Assembly (NCBI RefSeq): GCF_009469615.1
Contig: NZ_SSXX01000003.1
Location: 186,001-250,000, forward strand
Length of the DNA: 64,000 nucleotides
DNA from: Dechloromonas sp. H13
GTDB taxonomy: Bacteria > Pseudomonadota > Gammaproteobacteria > Burkholderiales > Rhodocyclaceae
Direction: 5' to 3'
Made by a program: the position numbers and the translations under genes. How positions within the stretch are numbered: position 1 is the first letter of the stretch; every line of letters begins with the position of its first letter. Under the pieces are notes generated by a model. That model was not told the DNA's origin and did no database searches. It was given only the letters and a program-made list of their open reading frames with translations. Below, piece by piece: positions 48,595 through 57,572 of this stretch.

Positions 48595-49158
48595 GTGAGG
48601 GAAGTTACCGGACTTTTGCTTGCTGCCGGCCGCAGCCGCCGCTTCGGCAGCGACAAGCGCTGGCACCGGCTGGCCGACGGTACGCCGATGGTGCTTCAGG
48701 CGGCACGGCGGCTGGCAGCGGCGTGCCCGCGCATGGTGGTTGTCGTGCGCCCGGAGGACGAAGAACTCGTAGCGCTGCTGTCGACTGAAGGATTGCGCTG
48801 TGTGGCCTGTGTGCAGGCCGCGGCGGGCATGGGGCATAGTCTTGCTGCAGGCGTCGCGGCGACGGCAGATGGAGCAGCAGGCGGCTGGCTGGTTGCGCTC
48901 GCCGACATGCCGTTCATCGCGCCGGCGAGCTATACGGCGGTGCTCAGTGCGCTGGCTCAGGGCGCATGCATCGCGCGCCCAACGTTCGAGGGGCAGATGG
49001 GACATCCGGTCGGATTCGCCGCCGATTACCGGGCGGCATTGCTGGCGCTGCGCGGCGACGAGGGTGGCAAGGCAATCATTTCAGGTGATCCGGCCGCCTT
49101 GGTGACGTGCGCGGTAAACGATCCTGGCGTGCTGAATGACGTCGACCAGCCGGGTTGA
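48595..49158 (+). CDS. mocA: Molybdenum cofactor cytidylyltransferase-like NTP transferase
   Basis: A 187-residue MobA-like transferase: LLLAAGRSRRFGSDKRWH nucleotide-binding loop in part LLAAGRSRRFGSDKR, ALADMPFI with the metal aspartate, and the GHPVGF motif of the MocA group. It would convert Mo-MPT to the MCD form used by many xanthine-dehydrogenase-family enzymes. GTG start at 48595, seven bases after xdhC. Last gene of the operon. Confidence 0.85.
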   Translation: MREVTGLLLAAGRSRRFGSDKRWHRLADGTPMVLQAARRLAAACPRMVVVVRPEDEELVALLSTEGLRCVACVQAAAGMGHSLAAGVAATADGAAGGWLVALADMPFIAPASYTAVLSALAQGACIARPTFEGQMGHPVGFAADYRAALLALRGDEGGKAIISGDPAALVTCAVNDPGVLNDVDQPG

Positions 49159-49224
49159 TCGTGTAGTACCGTTAGTGCGCATAATTTGTATTATGTAAAA
49201 TAATATCAACCACAGGAAAATGGA

Positions 49225-49683
49225 TCAGTTCAGATCCTCTTCCCTGATGTTCGGCAGATGCATGACGGGAATCCCCTCGTCGGCAAGAGAGTCGAGATCC
49301 TGCGCCGTGGCATTTCCCCGTATCGCGCGACTTGGCGCTTGGTTGTAATGGATTTTTCGCGCCTCGACAGCGAATGCGTTGCCGACGTCTTCGCTGTGTT
49401 CGATCATCACCCTGACCAACTGCCGATAAGCAGCCATGATCTGCGTTCCGGCTGGCATCGCTGCCATGCTGCCGGTTTTGGACGCGCTTGGAGCCGGCCC
49501 TGCCGGTTCGGGGGCGTTGTGCCCTGCTATCGCTACTGCGGACGGCACGCGACGAACCTGATGGCTGTCACACTGCGGACAACTGACGAGATGGCGACTG
49601 GTCTGGGCGTCGAAATCGGCGGCGCTGTGGAACCACCCCTCGAATTGATGCTCATTGTCGCAGCGAAGATCGTAAATGATCAT
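49225..49683 (-). CDS. DUF1178 family protein
   Basis: A 152-residue protein starting MIIYDLRCDNEHQFEGWFHS, the diagnostic N-terminus of DUF1178, with a zinc-ribbon-like CPQCDSHQVRRV at about residues 35-46. Function is unknown. The family is common in alpha- and betaproteobacteria. It lies 11 bases from the tRNA-Leu 3' end on the same strand. Confidence 0.92.
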   Translation of the reverse strand: MIIYDLRCDNEHQFEGWFHSAADFDAQTSRHLVSCPQCDSHQVRRVPSAVAIAGHNAPEPAGPAPSASKTGSMAAMPAGTQIMAAYRQLVRVMIEHSEDVGNAFAVEARKIHYNQAPSRAIRGNATAQDLDSLADEGIPVMHLPNIREEDLN

Positions 49684-49694
49684 GGGCTTACCGT

Positions 49695-49780
49695 TGGTGC
49701 CCGGGACGGGGGTCGAACCCGTACAGCCAGAGGCCGAGAGATTTTAAGTCTCTTGTGTCTACCAATTTCACCACCCGGGC
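49695..49780 (-). tRNA. tRNA-Leu (anticodon TAA)
   Basis: An 86-base class II tRNA with a long variable arm, anticodon loop CTTAAAA, T-loop GGTTCGACCCC and encoded CCA. Acceptor arms GCCCGGG and CCCGGGC pair fully. Decodes UUA and UUG. Confidence 0.95.
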
Positions 49781-49812
49781 CATGCGTCGATTATATCGGT
49801 GCCCCGATACGA

Positions 49813-49843
49813 AAAAGGGAAAGCGATCATCGCTTTCCCTTTT
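49813..49843 (-). terminator. Hairpin terminator after tRNA-Gly
   Basis: A perfect 14-base-pair stem (49813-49826 with 49830-49843) and a 3-base loop, five bases after the tRNA-Gly 3' end. The minus-strand copy ends in a T-run. Confidence 0.75.
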
Positions 49844-49847
49844 GATT

Positions 49848-49923
49848 TGGAGCGGCAGAAGAGTCTCGAACTCTCGACCTCAACCTTGGCAAGGTTGCGC
49901 TCTACCAACTGAGCTACTGCCGC
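49848..49923 (-). tRNA. tRNA-Gly (anticodon GCC), copy 1
   Basis: 76 bases with anticodon loop TTGCCAA, pairing acceptor arms GCGGCAG and CTGCCGC, T-loop GTTCGAG and encoded CCA. Identical in sequence to the second copy at 50065. Confidence 0.95.
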
Positions 49924-49930
49924 AAATTCC

Positions 49931-50004
49931 TGGAGGCGCGAGCCGGAGTCGAACCGACCTACACGGATTTGCAATCCGGTGCATAACCGCTTTGCTATCG
50001 CGCC
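49931..50004 (-). tRNA. tRNA-Cys (anticodon GCA)
   Basis: 74 bases with anticodon loop TTGCAAA, acceptor arm GGCGCGA paired to TCGCGCC, T-loop GGTTCGACTCC and encoded CCA. It lies between the two tRNA-Gly copies. Confidence 0.95.
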
Positions 50005-50031
50005 CTGCCGAAAATCGTTGCTTGTACAACT

Positions 50032-50055
50032 AAAAAGGGAAAGCTGTGCTTTCCC
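50032..50055 (-). terminator. Hairpin terminator between tRNA-Gly copy 2 and tRNA-Cys
   Basis: On the minus strand GGGAAAGC, loop ACA, GCTTTCCC, then TTTTT. Its stem shares the GGGAAAGC sequence with the terminator after the other tRNA-Gly copy, indicating that gene and terminator were duplicated together. Confidence 0.75.
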
Positions 50056-50064
50056 CCGGAAAAC

Positions 50065-50140
50065 TGGAGCGGCAGAAGAGTCTCGAACTCTCGACCTCAA
50101 CCTTGGCAAGGTTGCGCTCTACCAACTGAGCTACTGCCGC
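50065..50140 (-). tRNA. tRNA-Gly (anticodon GCC), copy 2
   Basis: 76 bases identical to copy 1, CCA encoded. First tRNA downstream of pgsA, 57 bases after its stop, so it may be read from the uvrC-pgsA transcript. Confidence 0.95.
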
Positions 50141-50196
50141 GCTGAAACAGAGCGCGCATTATAGGCGCTGCAAGGGATATGTCAACATTGGGTACA

Positions 50197-50775
50197 TCAT
50201 TTTTCATGACTGCGGGCTGCGATTTCCGGCCATGCCATCCGCAGGTAGTACCCCATGGACCACAGGGTCAGCAGCGCCGCGATCCAGATCAGCCAGTTGC
50301 CCAGCTGCTGCGAGTCGTATCCGAGCAATTCGGCATGAAAGAGCAGCAGCGGGATTGCCGTCATCTGGGCTGCAGTCTTGATCTTGCCGAGCAGGGACAC
50401 GGCGACGCTCTTGGTCGCCCCGATCCTGGCCATCCACTCGCGCAGGGCCGAAATGGTGATTTCCCGCCCGATGATGATCGCGGCGACGATCGCGTCGGTG
50501 CGACCGAGCTGGACGAGAACGATGAGCGCTGCGGCGACCATCAGCTTGTCGGCGACCGGGTCCAGGAAGGCGCCAAAAGCCGAGGTCTGGTTCAGCTTGC
50601 GGGCCAGGTAGCCGTCGGCCCAGTCGGTAAGCGCGGCGGCGATGAAGATCGCCGTTGCCGCCAGGTCGCGTTCATGTGCAGTTGCCCAGTCGGCGGGCAG
50701 GTAGTACAGCGCGACCAGCAGCGGAATGGCGACGATACGTAACCAGGTCAGCAGGATGGGCAGATTGAAAGGCAT
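50197..50775 (-). CDS. pgsA: CDP-diacylglycerol-glycerol-3-phosphate 3-phosphatidyltransferase
   Basis: Makes phosphatidylglycerol phosphate at the inner membrane. The 192-residue protein has the CDP-alcohol phosphotransferase motif complete: D-G-x2-A-R-x8-G-x3-D-x3-D in DWADGYLAR and GAFLDPVAD. About four to six helices. It starts four bases after uvrC, the classic uvrC-pgsA pair, followed by tRNA genes as in many proteobacteria. Confidence 0.96.
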   Translation of the reverse strand: MPFNLPILLTWLRIVAIPLLVALYYLPADWATAHERDLAATAIFIAAALTDWADGYLARKLNQTSAFGAFLDPVADKLMVAAALIVLVQLGRTDAIVAAIIIGREITISALREWMARIGATKSVAVSLLGKIKTAAQMTAIPLLLFHAELLGYDSQQLGNWLIWIAALLTLWSMGYYLRMAWPEIAARSHEK

Positions 50776-50779
50776 CGAC

Positions 50780-52591
50780 TCAATGTAGGGCTGCGTAAAT
50801 CTTTTCGGCCTGCTCCCGGCTTATTCCGGGCACTTCGGCCAGTTGGTCCGGCGTTGCTGCAAGAACGCCGGCCAGACCGCCGAAGCGCGCGACCAGCGCC
50901 TTGCGGCGGGCCGGACCGATGCCCGGGAGATCCTCGAGCCGTGAGGTCTTGCGCGCCTTGCCGCGGCGGGCACGGTGGCCGGTAATGGCAAAGCGGTGCG
51001 CTTCGTCGCGAATCTCCTGGATAAGGTGCAAAGCCGAGTGTTCCGGCGGCAATTGTAGCGGCTCGCGCCCGTCCGGGAAAATCAGCGTTTCCAGGCCGGG
51101 CTTGCGTTCTTCGCCCTTGGCGACGCCGACCATCGCGAGTTCTCCCAATCCAAGGTCGGCAAGTGCCGCGTAGGCGGCACTCACCTGCCCCTTGCCGCCG
51201 TCGATCAGGATCAGGTCGGGGGCAATGCCCTCGCCGGTGGCGACGCGGTCGTAGCGCCGGGTCACGGCCTGCCGCATGGCGGCGTAGTCGTCGCCGGGAG
51301 TGATGTCGCGGATATTGAAGCGGCGGTAGTCCGATTTCTTCATGCCGTTTCCGTGGTAGACCACGCACGATGCCACGGCCGCCTCGCCCTGCGTATGGCT
51401 GATGTCGAAACACTCGATGCGCTGTAAGGATTCGGGAAACGCCAGCACCTGCTGCAGGGCCTGCAGGCGCTGTTCCTGTTGCGCCGACGCCTGGTTTCTC
51501 GCGAGGATCGCCAGGCGGCCGTTTTGCAAGGCCATTTCCGCCCAGGCCCGATGCAGGACCGAGCGCGCCTCGATCACCGGGACCGGCCGGCCCGCCATCT
51601 CGGCCAGCAGGGCGCCGAGGTCGCTCCCCTCCTCTTCCTCGGGCAGCGGCGAGGCGATCAGGCGGGCCGGTGCCGGGTGCGCCGCGTAATGCTGGCGGAT
51701 GAACGCGGCCACCGCTTCGGCGGCGGAGGATTCCCCGGCATTGACCGGAAACCGCGGGCGGTCCCCGAGGTGGCGGCCGCCCCTGACCATCGCCAGGTTG
51801 ACGCAGAGCTGCCCCGCCTCGCGCAGGCCGACGACGATGTCGATGTCTTCGCCCTTGCTGCTTGAAACGTACTGCTTTTCCTGGACCTGGCGCAGGGACT
51901 GGATCTGGTCTCGGTAGACCGCCGCTTGCTCGAAAGCGAGGCGCTGCGACGCGGCCTCCATCGCATCGCTCAGGCGCTTCGTGACCTCCTGCTGCCGGCC
52001 GAGCAGGAACATCGAGGCCAGCTGAACGTCGGCGGCGTAGTCGTCCGCCGCGATGTGCCCGACGCACGGACCGCTGCAGCGCTTGATCTGATAGAGCAGA
52101 CAGGGACGCGAGCGGTTGGCGAACACCGTGTCCTCGCAGGTGCGCAGGCGGAACATCTTTTGCAACAGGTGAATGCTGTCGCGTACCGCCCACGACGACG
52201 GATAGGGGCCGAAATAGTCCGCCTTGCGGTCCGGGTTGCCGCGAAAGAAGCCGAGCCGCGGGAATTCGTCCCGCGTGAGGACGATGTAGGGATAGGACTT
52301 GTCGTCGCGGAACAGGATGTTGTAGCGCGGCGACAGCGATTTGATCAGGTTGTTTTCCAGCAGCAGCGCTTCTGCCTCGGTGCGCGTCGATGTCGTCTCG
52401 ATCGCCTCGATCTGGCTCACCATGTGCGCTATGCGCGGGCTTGCCAGGTTGTCGCGGAAGTAGGAGGCGACCCGCTTCTTGAGATTCTTGGCCTTGCCGA
52501 CGTAGAGCACGGCACCGCCGGCCCCCAGCATCCTGTAGACGCCGGGCAGTTCGGTCAGCGAGGCGAGGAATGACTTGGCGTCGAAACTCAT
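50780..52591 (-). CDS. uvrC: Excinuclease ABC subunit C
   Basis: Makes both incisions in nucleotide excision repair. The 603-residue protein has the GIY-YIG domain (LPGVYRM, VLYVGKAKNLKKRV) at about 14-45, a cysteine-rich linker near 160 (CLLYQIKRCSGPCVG), the UVR motif near 205, the RNase H-like C-terminal nuclease (ECFDISHTQGE, LILIDGGKGQ) and terminal helix-hairpin-helix pairs (LPGIGPARRKAL, VPGISREQAEKI). All expected parts are present. Confidence 0.97.
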   Translation of the reverse strand: MSFDAKSFLASLTELPGVYRMLGAGGAVLYVGKAKNLKKRVASYFRDNLASPRIAHMVSQIEAIETTSTRTEAEALLLENNLIKSLSPRYNILFRDDKSYPYIVLTRDEFPRLGFFRGNPDRKADYFGPYPSSWAVRDSIHLLQKMFRLRTCEDTVFANRSRPCLLYQIKRCSGPCVGHIAADDYAADVQLASMFLLGRQQEVTKRLSDAMEAASQRLAFEQAAVYRDQIQSLRQVQEKQYVSSSKGEDIDIVVGLREAGQLCVNLAMVRGGRHLGDRPRFPVNAGESSAAEAVAAFIRQHYAAHPAPARLIASPLPEEEEGSDLGALLAEMAGRPVPVIEARSVLHRAWAEMALQNGRLAILARNQASAQQEQRLQALQQVLAFPESLQRIECFDISHTQGEAAVASCVVYHGNGMKKSDYRRFNIRDITPGDDYAAMRQAVTRRYDRVATGEGIAPDLILIDGGKGQVSAAYAALADLGLGELAMVGVAKGEERKPGLETLIFPDGREPLQLPPEHSALHLIQEIRDEAHRFAITGHRARRGKARKTSRLEDLPGIGPARRKALVARFGGLAGVLAATPDQLAEVPGISREQAEKIYAALH

Positions 52592-52603
52592 TGCTTCGCG
52601 GAT

Positions 52604-53251
52604 TTACTCCAGGCGGGCTCGCACGCCGGCGAAGACGGCCTCGAAGCTCTCCCGCGACAATCGCCCGGTGCGCCAGTTGTAGCCACTGCAATGGTAGCTG
52701 TCGACCAGCAGGCGCCCGTCCGGAAGGGCGTGGCTGGCATTGTGGCCGAAGGCGTAATGCCGGGGCTTGAGATCGTAGCTCCACAGCAGTGCCTGGTGGG
52801 CGATGGCGCCGAGCGCGACGATGACCTTCAGGCGAGGCATGGCTGCCAGTTCCGCACGTAGATGGCCGTTGCACTGGCGGATCTCGGCGGTGGTCGGCTT
52901 GTTGGCTGGCGGCAGGCAACGCACTGCATTGGTGATGCGGCAGTTGCTCAGGTGCATGGCCGGGTTGGCCAGGCCGTCCGGCCCGAGCGGCTCGGCGGCG
53001 CTGGCGAAGCCGAAGCGATGCAGGGCCGGATAGAGCAGTTCGCCGGCGACGTCGCCGGTGAACGGACGGCCGGTGCGATTGGCGCCCTTCTCTCCCGGGC
53101 CGAGGCCGACCACCAGCAGTTCGGCGCCGAGCGGGCCGAAGGCGGGCACGGGCAGCGCGTGCCAGTGCGGGTCGCGCCGACGAATGGCGGCGAGGTGCCC
53201 GGCCAGGCGCGGGCAGGCGATGCAGTCTTGCGGGTCGTGGAATGAAGGCAT
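52604..53251 (-). CDS. Family 5 (UDGb-type) uracil-DNA glycosylase
   Basis: A 215-residue protein with an N-terminal cysteine cluster (CIACPRL) for a 4Fe-4S cluster, the uracil pocket GLGPGEKGANRTGRPFTGD in part GANRTGRPFTGD and the C-terminal motif SYHCSGYNWRTGRLS. The absence of the family 1-type catalytic Asp and the GANRTGRPFTGD wording point to family 5. It removes uracil and deaminated bases. Twelve bases before uvrC, so base and nucleotide excision genes are co-transcribed. Divergent from earP. Confidence 0.88.
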   Translation of the reverse strand: MPSFHDPQDCIACPRLAGHLAAIRRRDPHWHALPVPAFGPLGAELLVVGLGPGEKGANRTGRPFTGDVAGELLYPALHRFGFASAAEPLGPDGLANPAMHLSNCRITNAVRCLPPANKPTTAEIRQCNGHLRAELAAMPRLKVIVALGAIAHQALLWSYDLKPRHYAFGHNASHALPDGRLLVDSYHCSGYNWRTGRLSRESFEAVFAGVRARLE

Positions 53252-53275
53252 GGCGGCGATGTTAGCATGGCGCCC

Positions 53276-54358
53276 ATGCAGCCGAATTGGGACATCTTTT
53301 GCCGCGTCATCGACAACTACGGCGACATTGGCGTCTGCTGGCGCCTGGCGCGGCAACTGGCAAACGAACATGGGCGGCGGGTCAGGCTGTGGGTCGACGA
53401 CCTGCACAGCCTGCAGCCGTTGTGCCCGGAAACCGACGTCGCGCTGGCCGTCCAGGCGTGCCGTGGCGTTGAAATCCGCCATTGGGTCGAGCCGGTTGCG
53501 GTCGACCGCGTTGGGGAGGTCATTATCGAGGCCTTCGGCTGCGACCTCCCGGCGTCTGTCGTCGCAGGGATGGCCCGAAAGTCGCCCAGGCCGTGCTGGA
53601 TCAATCTCGAATACCTGACGGCGGAAGCCTGGGCCGAGGGCTGTCATGGCATGGCTTCGCCCCACCCTTCCCTGCCGCTGGTCAAATATTTCTACTTTCC
53701 GGGCTTTTCGCCCGCCAGCGGCGGCCTGTTGCGGGAGAGAGGACTGCTGGCGGCACGCGATGCCGAAATGGCGCGACTTCCTCGCAGCGAGGGGCTCGAC
53801 GTCAGCATGTTCTGTTACGAAAGCGCCCCGGTCGGCGAATTGCTCGACCTTCTCGCCAGGTCGCCGACGGCGGTTCGCCTGCATGTCGCGCCCGGCCAGC
53901 CGCTCGCCGCGGTCGCTGCGCGGTTTGGCGGCAGCGGACCGTGGCGACGCGGCGAACTGACGGTGATCCCTTTCGACTTCTTGCCGCAGGATGATTTCGA
54001 CCGTCTCCTGTGGCGCTGCGACATCAACTTCGTCCGCGGCGAGGATTCCTTCGTCCGCGCGCAATGGGCGGCCAGGCCCTTCGTGTGGCAGGCGTACCGG
54101 CAGGCGGACGAAGCGCACATGGCCAAGCTGCGGGCCTTTCTGGCGCAATACGTGGCCGGGCTGGGCGCCGCCGGCGCGGCGGCTGCGGTCGACCTGTTCC
54201 AGGCGTGGAATTCCGGCCACGGTCTGGGCCGGGCATGGGAAAGCTTTCTGGCGGCGAGACCGGAGATCGCCCAGCACAACCGCCACTGGGCGGAGCGCCT
54301 GGCTGGCCATCCCGATCTTGCGGCGGCACTCGTCAAGTTCTGCGCGGGCAAGGTATAA
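53276..54358 (+). CDS. earP: EF-P arginine rhamnosyltransferase EarP
   Basis: Transfers rhamnose from dTDP-rhamnose to Arg32 of EF-P. The 360-residue GT-B protein begins MQPNWDIFCRVIDNYGDIG, the EarP signature with the catalytic Asp, and contains VRGEDSFVRAQWAARPFVWQ in part RGEDSFVRAQWA for sugar-nucleotide binding. ATG at 53276 matches the family N-terminus. It sits directly upstream of efp, the usual arrangement. Confidence 0.96.
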   Translation: MQPNWDIFCRVIDNYGDIGVCWRLARQLANEHGRRVRLWVDDLHSLQPLCPETDVALAVQACRGVEIRHWVEPVAVDRVGEVIIEAFGCDLPASVVAGMARKSPRPCWINLEYLTAEAWAEGCHGMASPHPSLPLVKYFYFPGFSPASGGLLRERGLLAARDAEMARLPRSEGLDVSMFCYESAPVGELLDLLARSPTAVRLHVAPGQPLAAVAARFGGSGPWRRGELTVIPFDFLPQDDFDRLLWRCDINFVRGEDSFVRAQWAARPFVWQAYRQADEAHMAKLRAFLAQYVAGLGAAGAAAAVDLFQAWNSGHGLGRAWESFLAARPEIAQHNRHWAERLAGHPDLAAALVKFCAGKV

Positions 54359-54396
54359 TTTAACGTTTTTCTTTTTCAGATCGTTGGGAATCCCGA

Positions 54397-54954
54397 ATGA
54401 AGACCGCACAGGAACTCCGCTCCGGCAACGTCATTATGGTCGGTGCCGACCCGCTCGTCGTCCAGAAGACCGAGTACAACAAGTCCGGCCGCAACGCCGC
54501 CGTCGTCAAGATGAAGCTCAAGAACCTGCTGTCGGGCGCCGCTTCCGAAGCGGTTTACAAGGCTGACGACAAGTTCGAGCAGATCGTCCTCGACAAGAAG
54601 GAAGTGAGCTATTCCTACTTCGCCGATCCGATGTACGTGTTCATGGATGCCGACTACAACCAGTACGAAGTCGAAGCCGAAAACATGGTCGACGCGCTGA
54701 AGTACCTGGAAGACGGCCTCGCCTGCGAAGTCGTTTTCTACAACGGCAAGGCCATTTCGGTCGAACTGCCGAACAGCGTCGTCCGCGAGGTGATCTACAC
54801 CGAACCCGCTGTCAAGGGCGACACGTCGGGCAAGGTCATGAAGCCGGCCAAGCTGGCAACCGGCTTCGAGCTGCCGGTTCCCGCCTTCGTCAATATCGGC
54901 GACAAGATCGAAATCGACACCCGTACCGACGAATACCGGAACCGCGTCAAGTAA
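54397..54954 (+). CDS. efp: Elongation factor P (arginine-32 type)
   Basis: Relieves ribosome stalling at polyproline. The 185-residue protein has three beta-barrel domains and the tip loop KSGRN with Arg32, the residue modified by EarP encoded just upstream. The C-terminal [10 protein letters not shown] is typical. Followed by a strong UUCG-loop terminator. Confidence 0.98.
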   Translation: MKTAQELRSGNVIMVGADPLVVQKTEYNKSGRNAAVVKMKLKNLLSGAASEAVYKADDKFEQIVLDKKEVSYSYFADPMYVFMDADYNQYEVEAENMVDALKYLEDGLACEVVFYNGKAISVELPNSVVREVIYTEPAVKGDTSGKVMKPAKLATGFELPVPAFVNIGDKIEIDTRTDEYRNRVK

Positions 54955-54976
54955 TTTGCGAGGACTCCGCAGGAAG

Positions 54977-55006
54977 AACGGGCAGCTTCGGCTGCCCGTT
55001 TTTATT
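54977..55006 (+). terminator. Intrinsic terminator of earP-efp
   Basis: A 10-base-pair stem (54977-54986 with 54991-55000) capped by a TTCG tetraloop and followed by a T-run. It stands at the convergent junction with nagZ and overlaps nothing coding. Confidence 0.92.
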
Positions 55007-56026
55007 TCAGGCCGTCAGTTGCGCGATGCTGTCGAGTGCTGCCCGATATGCTGGGTCGGCCCGGAGCGCAGCCCAATCGGCAGCGGGCTGCCGCGGCAGC
55101 AGGTTCTCGACGCGCGCCGCTCTGGCGGGATCGATTTCCGGCCGCCAGCCGGCGAGCACCTCGGCGACGGCATCCGGTGCGTTGCAGACGAGCAGCATGT
55201 CGCAACCGGCGCGATAGGCGGTAGCGACGCGCTGGAGCATGCCGCCGACGATACCGGCGCCGGCCATCGAGAGATCATCCGTGAAAACGACGCCTTCAAA
55301 TTTAACGTCGTTTCTCAGGTAGTCGATCCATTTATCTGAAAAAACAGCAGTATTGCAGTCCATGCAGCCATAGATGACATGCGCGGCCATCACCGCGTCG
55401 AGCGACAGCTGGCGGTAGGGCAGCAGGTCTTCCTGCATTGCGTCGAGACTGCGTTCATCGACCGGCAACTCGACGTGCGAGTCCGGAATCACATACCCGT
55501 GTCCAGGGAAATGCTTGCCGCAGGAGGCCATGCCGCCGGCGCGCAAACCGGCGACCAGGGCGCCGGCCAGCGCGACGACCGCCTGCGGCTGGCGATGGAA
55601 GGCGCGATCGCCGATGACCCGCGACGGACCGTAGTCGAGGTCGAGCACCGGAGTGAAGGAGTAGTCGACGCCGAACGCGCGCAATTCGGCCGCCAGCACG
55701 TAGCCGACGTCATGGGCGGCAGCGGTCGCGGCGGCCGGCTGGCTATTCCAGAGCCGCCCGAGGGCGGCCATCGGCGGCAGGCGGGTGAAGCCTTCCCGGA
55801 AGCGCTGCACCCTGCCCCCTTCGTGATCGACGGCGATCAGCAGGGCCGGCGCACGCAGGGCGTGGATTTCGGCGGTCAGCGCCGCCAGTTGCTGCGGATC
55901 GGTGTAGTTGCGCGTGAACAGGATGATGCCGCCGACCAGCGGATGGCACAGACGTTCGCGATCGAGGTCGGTCAGCCGGGTGCCGGCGATGTCGATCATC
56001 AGCGGCCCGAGAGGGAGTTGCTTCAT
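55007..56026 (-). CDS. nagZ: Beta-N-acetylhexosaminidase NagZ
   Basis: Cytoplasmic GH3 enzyme that removes GlcNAc from anhydro-muropeptides in cell-wall recycling. The 339-residue protein has KHFPGHGYVIPDSHVELP in part KHFPGHG and DSHVELP, whose His/Asp pair is catalytic, and the nucleophile Asp in FTDDLSMAG. Length is normal. Its ATG overlaps the acpS stop (ATGA). Confidence 0.96.
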   Translation of the reverse strand: MKQLPLGPLMIDIAGTRLTDLDRERLCHPLVGGIILFTRNYTDPQQLAALTAEIHALRAPALLIAVDHEGGRVQRFREGFTRLPPMAALGRLWNSQPAAATAAAHDVGYVLAAELRAFGVDYSFTPVLDLDYGPSRVIGDRAFHRQPQAVVALAGALVAGLRAGGMASCGKHFPGHGYVIPDSHVELPVDERSLDAMQEDLLPYRQLSLDAVMAAHVIYGCMDCNTAVFSDKWIDYLRNDVKFEGVVFTDDLSMAGAGIVGGMLQRVATAYRAGCDMLLVCNAPDAVAEVLAGWRPEIDPARAARVENLLPRQPAADWAALRADPAYRAALDSIAQLTA

Positions 56027-56400
56027 GCGCGCTCCAGGATGACGTAGGCGATGGCGTAGTCGGCTTCATCGCTGAGGGAGAGGTGGGCCTTGAGGCCCTG
56101 GTTTTCGACCATTTCCGCCAGTCGACCGCAGAAGGTCAAGCACGGCTTGCCCAGTTCGTCGTGAGCGACCGCGATGGCCGGCAGCACGGCGGGCGGGCGG
56201 ACGCCGGTGCCGAGGGCCTTGCTGAAGGCTTCCTTGGCGGCGAAACGCTTGGCGAGGAAACGTCCCTTGTCGGCTGCCGCGGCGAAATCGGCCCGTTCCT
56301 GCGGCGCCAGCAGCTTGTCGAGCGCCTTTTCGCCATGGCGCTCCCACATGCCCTGCAGGCGCCTGACGGCGACGATGTCGGTGCCGATGCCGTGGATCAT
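56023..56400 (-). CDS. acpS: Holo-[acyl-carrier-protein] synthase
   Basis: Attaches 4'-phosphopantetheine to ACP. The 125-residue protein has [12 protein letters not shown] with the metal Asp and [17 protein letters not shown] with the metal Glu, the two family signatures. Overlaps pdxJ upstream and nagZ downstream by ATGA, forming the usual pdxJ-acpS-nagZ unit. Confidence 0.96.
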   Translation of the reverse strand: MIHGIGTDIVAVRRLQGMWERHGEKALDKLLAPQERADFAAAADKGRFLAKRFAAKEAFSKALGTGVRPPAVLPAIAVAHDELGKPCLTFCGRLAEMVENQGLKAHLSLSDEADYAIAYVILERA

Positions 56401-57155
56401 GCCTGGTGCGGATTCGCCGCTTCGCGCATCAGCTGCTTCATCTCGCGCACCGCTTCGCGCAGGCCGACGAAGATGGAACGGCTGACGATGGAGTGGCCGA
56501 TGTGCAGTTCACGGATGCCGGGCAGGCTGGCGACCGGTTGCACGTTGTAGTAGTTGAGCGCGTGACCGGCGTTGAAACGCATCCCGAGTTCGCGGATACG
56601 CTGGCCGGCGGCGCGAATCTTGGCGAGTTCGGCGACGACCGCCGGTGCTTCGGCATCCCGTCCACGTGCATGAAAAGCGTGGGCATAGGGACCGGTGTGA
56701 ATTTCGCAGACGCTGGCACCGATCCGCGCGGCCGCCTTGATCTGCGGAATCTCGGCGTCGATGAAGACGCTGGTGACGATGCCGGCGTCGGCGAGACGGG
56801 CGATCACATCCTTGAGGCGGGCTTCCTGGGCGACGATGTCAAGGCCGCCCTCGGTCGTCACCTCATGCCGGCCTTCCGGCACCAGCATGGCCATTTCGGG
56901 CTTGAGGCCGCAAGCAATGGAGATCATTTCGTCGGTTGCCGCCATTTCCAGATTGAGCTTGACCTGGGTCAGCTCGCGCAGGCGACGCACATCGGAATCC
57001 TGAATGTGGCGCCGATCTTCCCGCAAATGGACGGTGATGCCGTCGGCCCCGCCGAGATGGGCCTCTACCGCGCCCCAGACCGGATCGGGTTCGTAGGTGC
57101 GGCGCGCCTGGCGCAGCGTGGCGATATGGTCGATATTGACGCCGAGTTCGATCAT
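56397..57155 (-). CDS. pdxJ: Pyridoxine 5'-phosphate synthase
   Basis: Condenses 3-amino-2-oxopropyl phosphate with deoxyxylulose phosphate to PNP. The 252-residue TIM barrel begins [17 protein letters not shown] in part [13 protein letters not shown] and has [16 protein letters not shown] in part [12 protein letters not shown] and the phosphate loop ELHIGHSI. In related genomes recO lies upstream of pdxJ; here the accessory region begins instead. Confidence 0.97.
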   Translation of the reverse strand: MIELGVNIDHIATLRQARRTYEPDPVWGAVEAHLGGADGITVHLREDRRHIQDSDVRRLRELTQVKLNLEMAATDEMISIACGLKPEMAMLVPEGRHEVTTEGGLDIVAQEARLKDVIARLADAGIVTSVFIDAEIPQIKAAARIGASVCEIHTGPYAHAFHARGRDAEAPAVVAELAKIRAAGQRIRELGMRFNAGHALNYYNVQPVASLPGIRELHIGHSIVSRSIFVGLREAVREMKQLMREAANPHQA

Positions 57156-57260
57156 AGTTCCTGCAACTCTATGGTTATACGGCGCTAGGCCGTGTATTTA
57201 TTGGATATGTAAGACTTAAACGTTTTATAGCTACTCATCTGGCTACTCGCCACGGCCTTG

Positions 57261-57572
57261 CTAGGCTGCCACCAGGTGGTCATCGCCAGTGGTTGTATGC
57301 AGTTTGATCTTCAGTGCCTTGATGACTTTCAGGATCGTCGAGAACTCCGGATTACCGGCCGGCGACAATGCCCGGTAGAGCCCTTCGCGGGTCAGTCCGG
57401 TAGCACGGGCAAGCTGCATCATCCCCTGCATCCGGGCAACGTCATTCAGCGCAGCGCGAACCACGCTGCCATCGCCGGGGTCTTGGTCGAGGCAGGCGTC
57501 GAGATACAAGGCCATGTCCGCGTCGCTCTGAAGGTGAGCGGCTGGGGCCCAGCGGGTGAACTTTTCAGTCAT
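57261..57572 (-). CDS. HTH antitoxin of an addiction module (HigA/TIGR02684-like), orphan
   Basis: A 103-residue protein starting MTEKFTRWAPAAHLQSDADMALYLDACL in part MTEKFTRWAPAAHL, with the family core GDGSVVRAALNDVARMQGMMQLARATGLTREGLYRAL in part GMMQLARATGLTREGLYRAL and FSTILKVIKALKIKL. It would bind and neutralise a RelE-like toxin and repress the operon. AAGGAG precedes the ATG at 57572. The toxin gene that should lie immediately upstream survives only as a fragment, so this antitoxin is an orphan. Confidence 0.88.
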   Translation of the reverse strand: MTEKFTRWAPAAHLQSDADMALYLDACLDQDPGDGSVVRAALNDVARMQGMMQLARATGLTREGLYRALSPAGNPEFSTILKVIKALKIKLHTTTGDDHLVAA

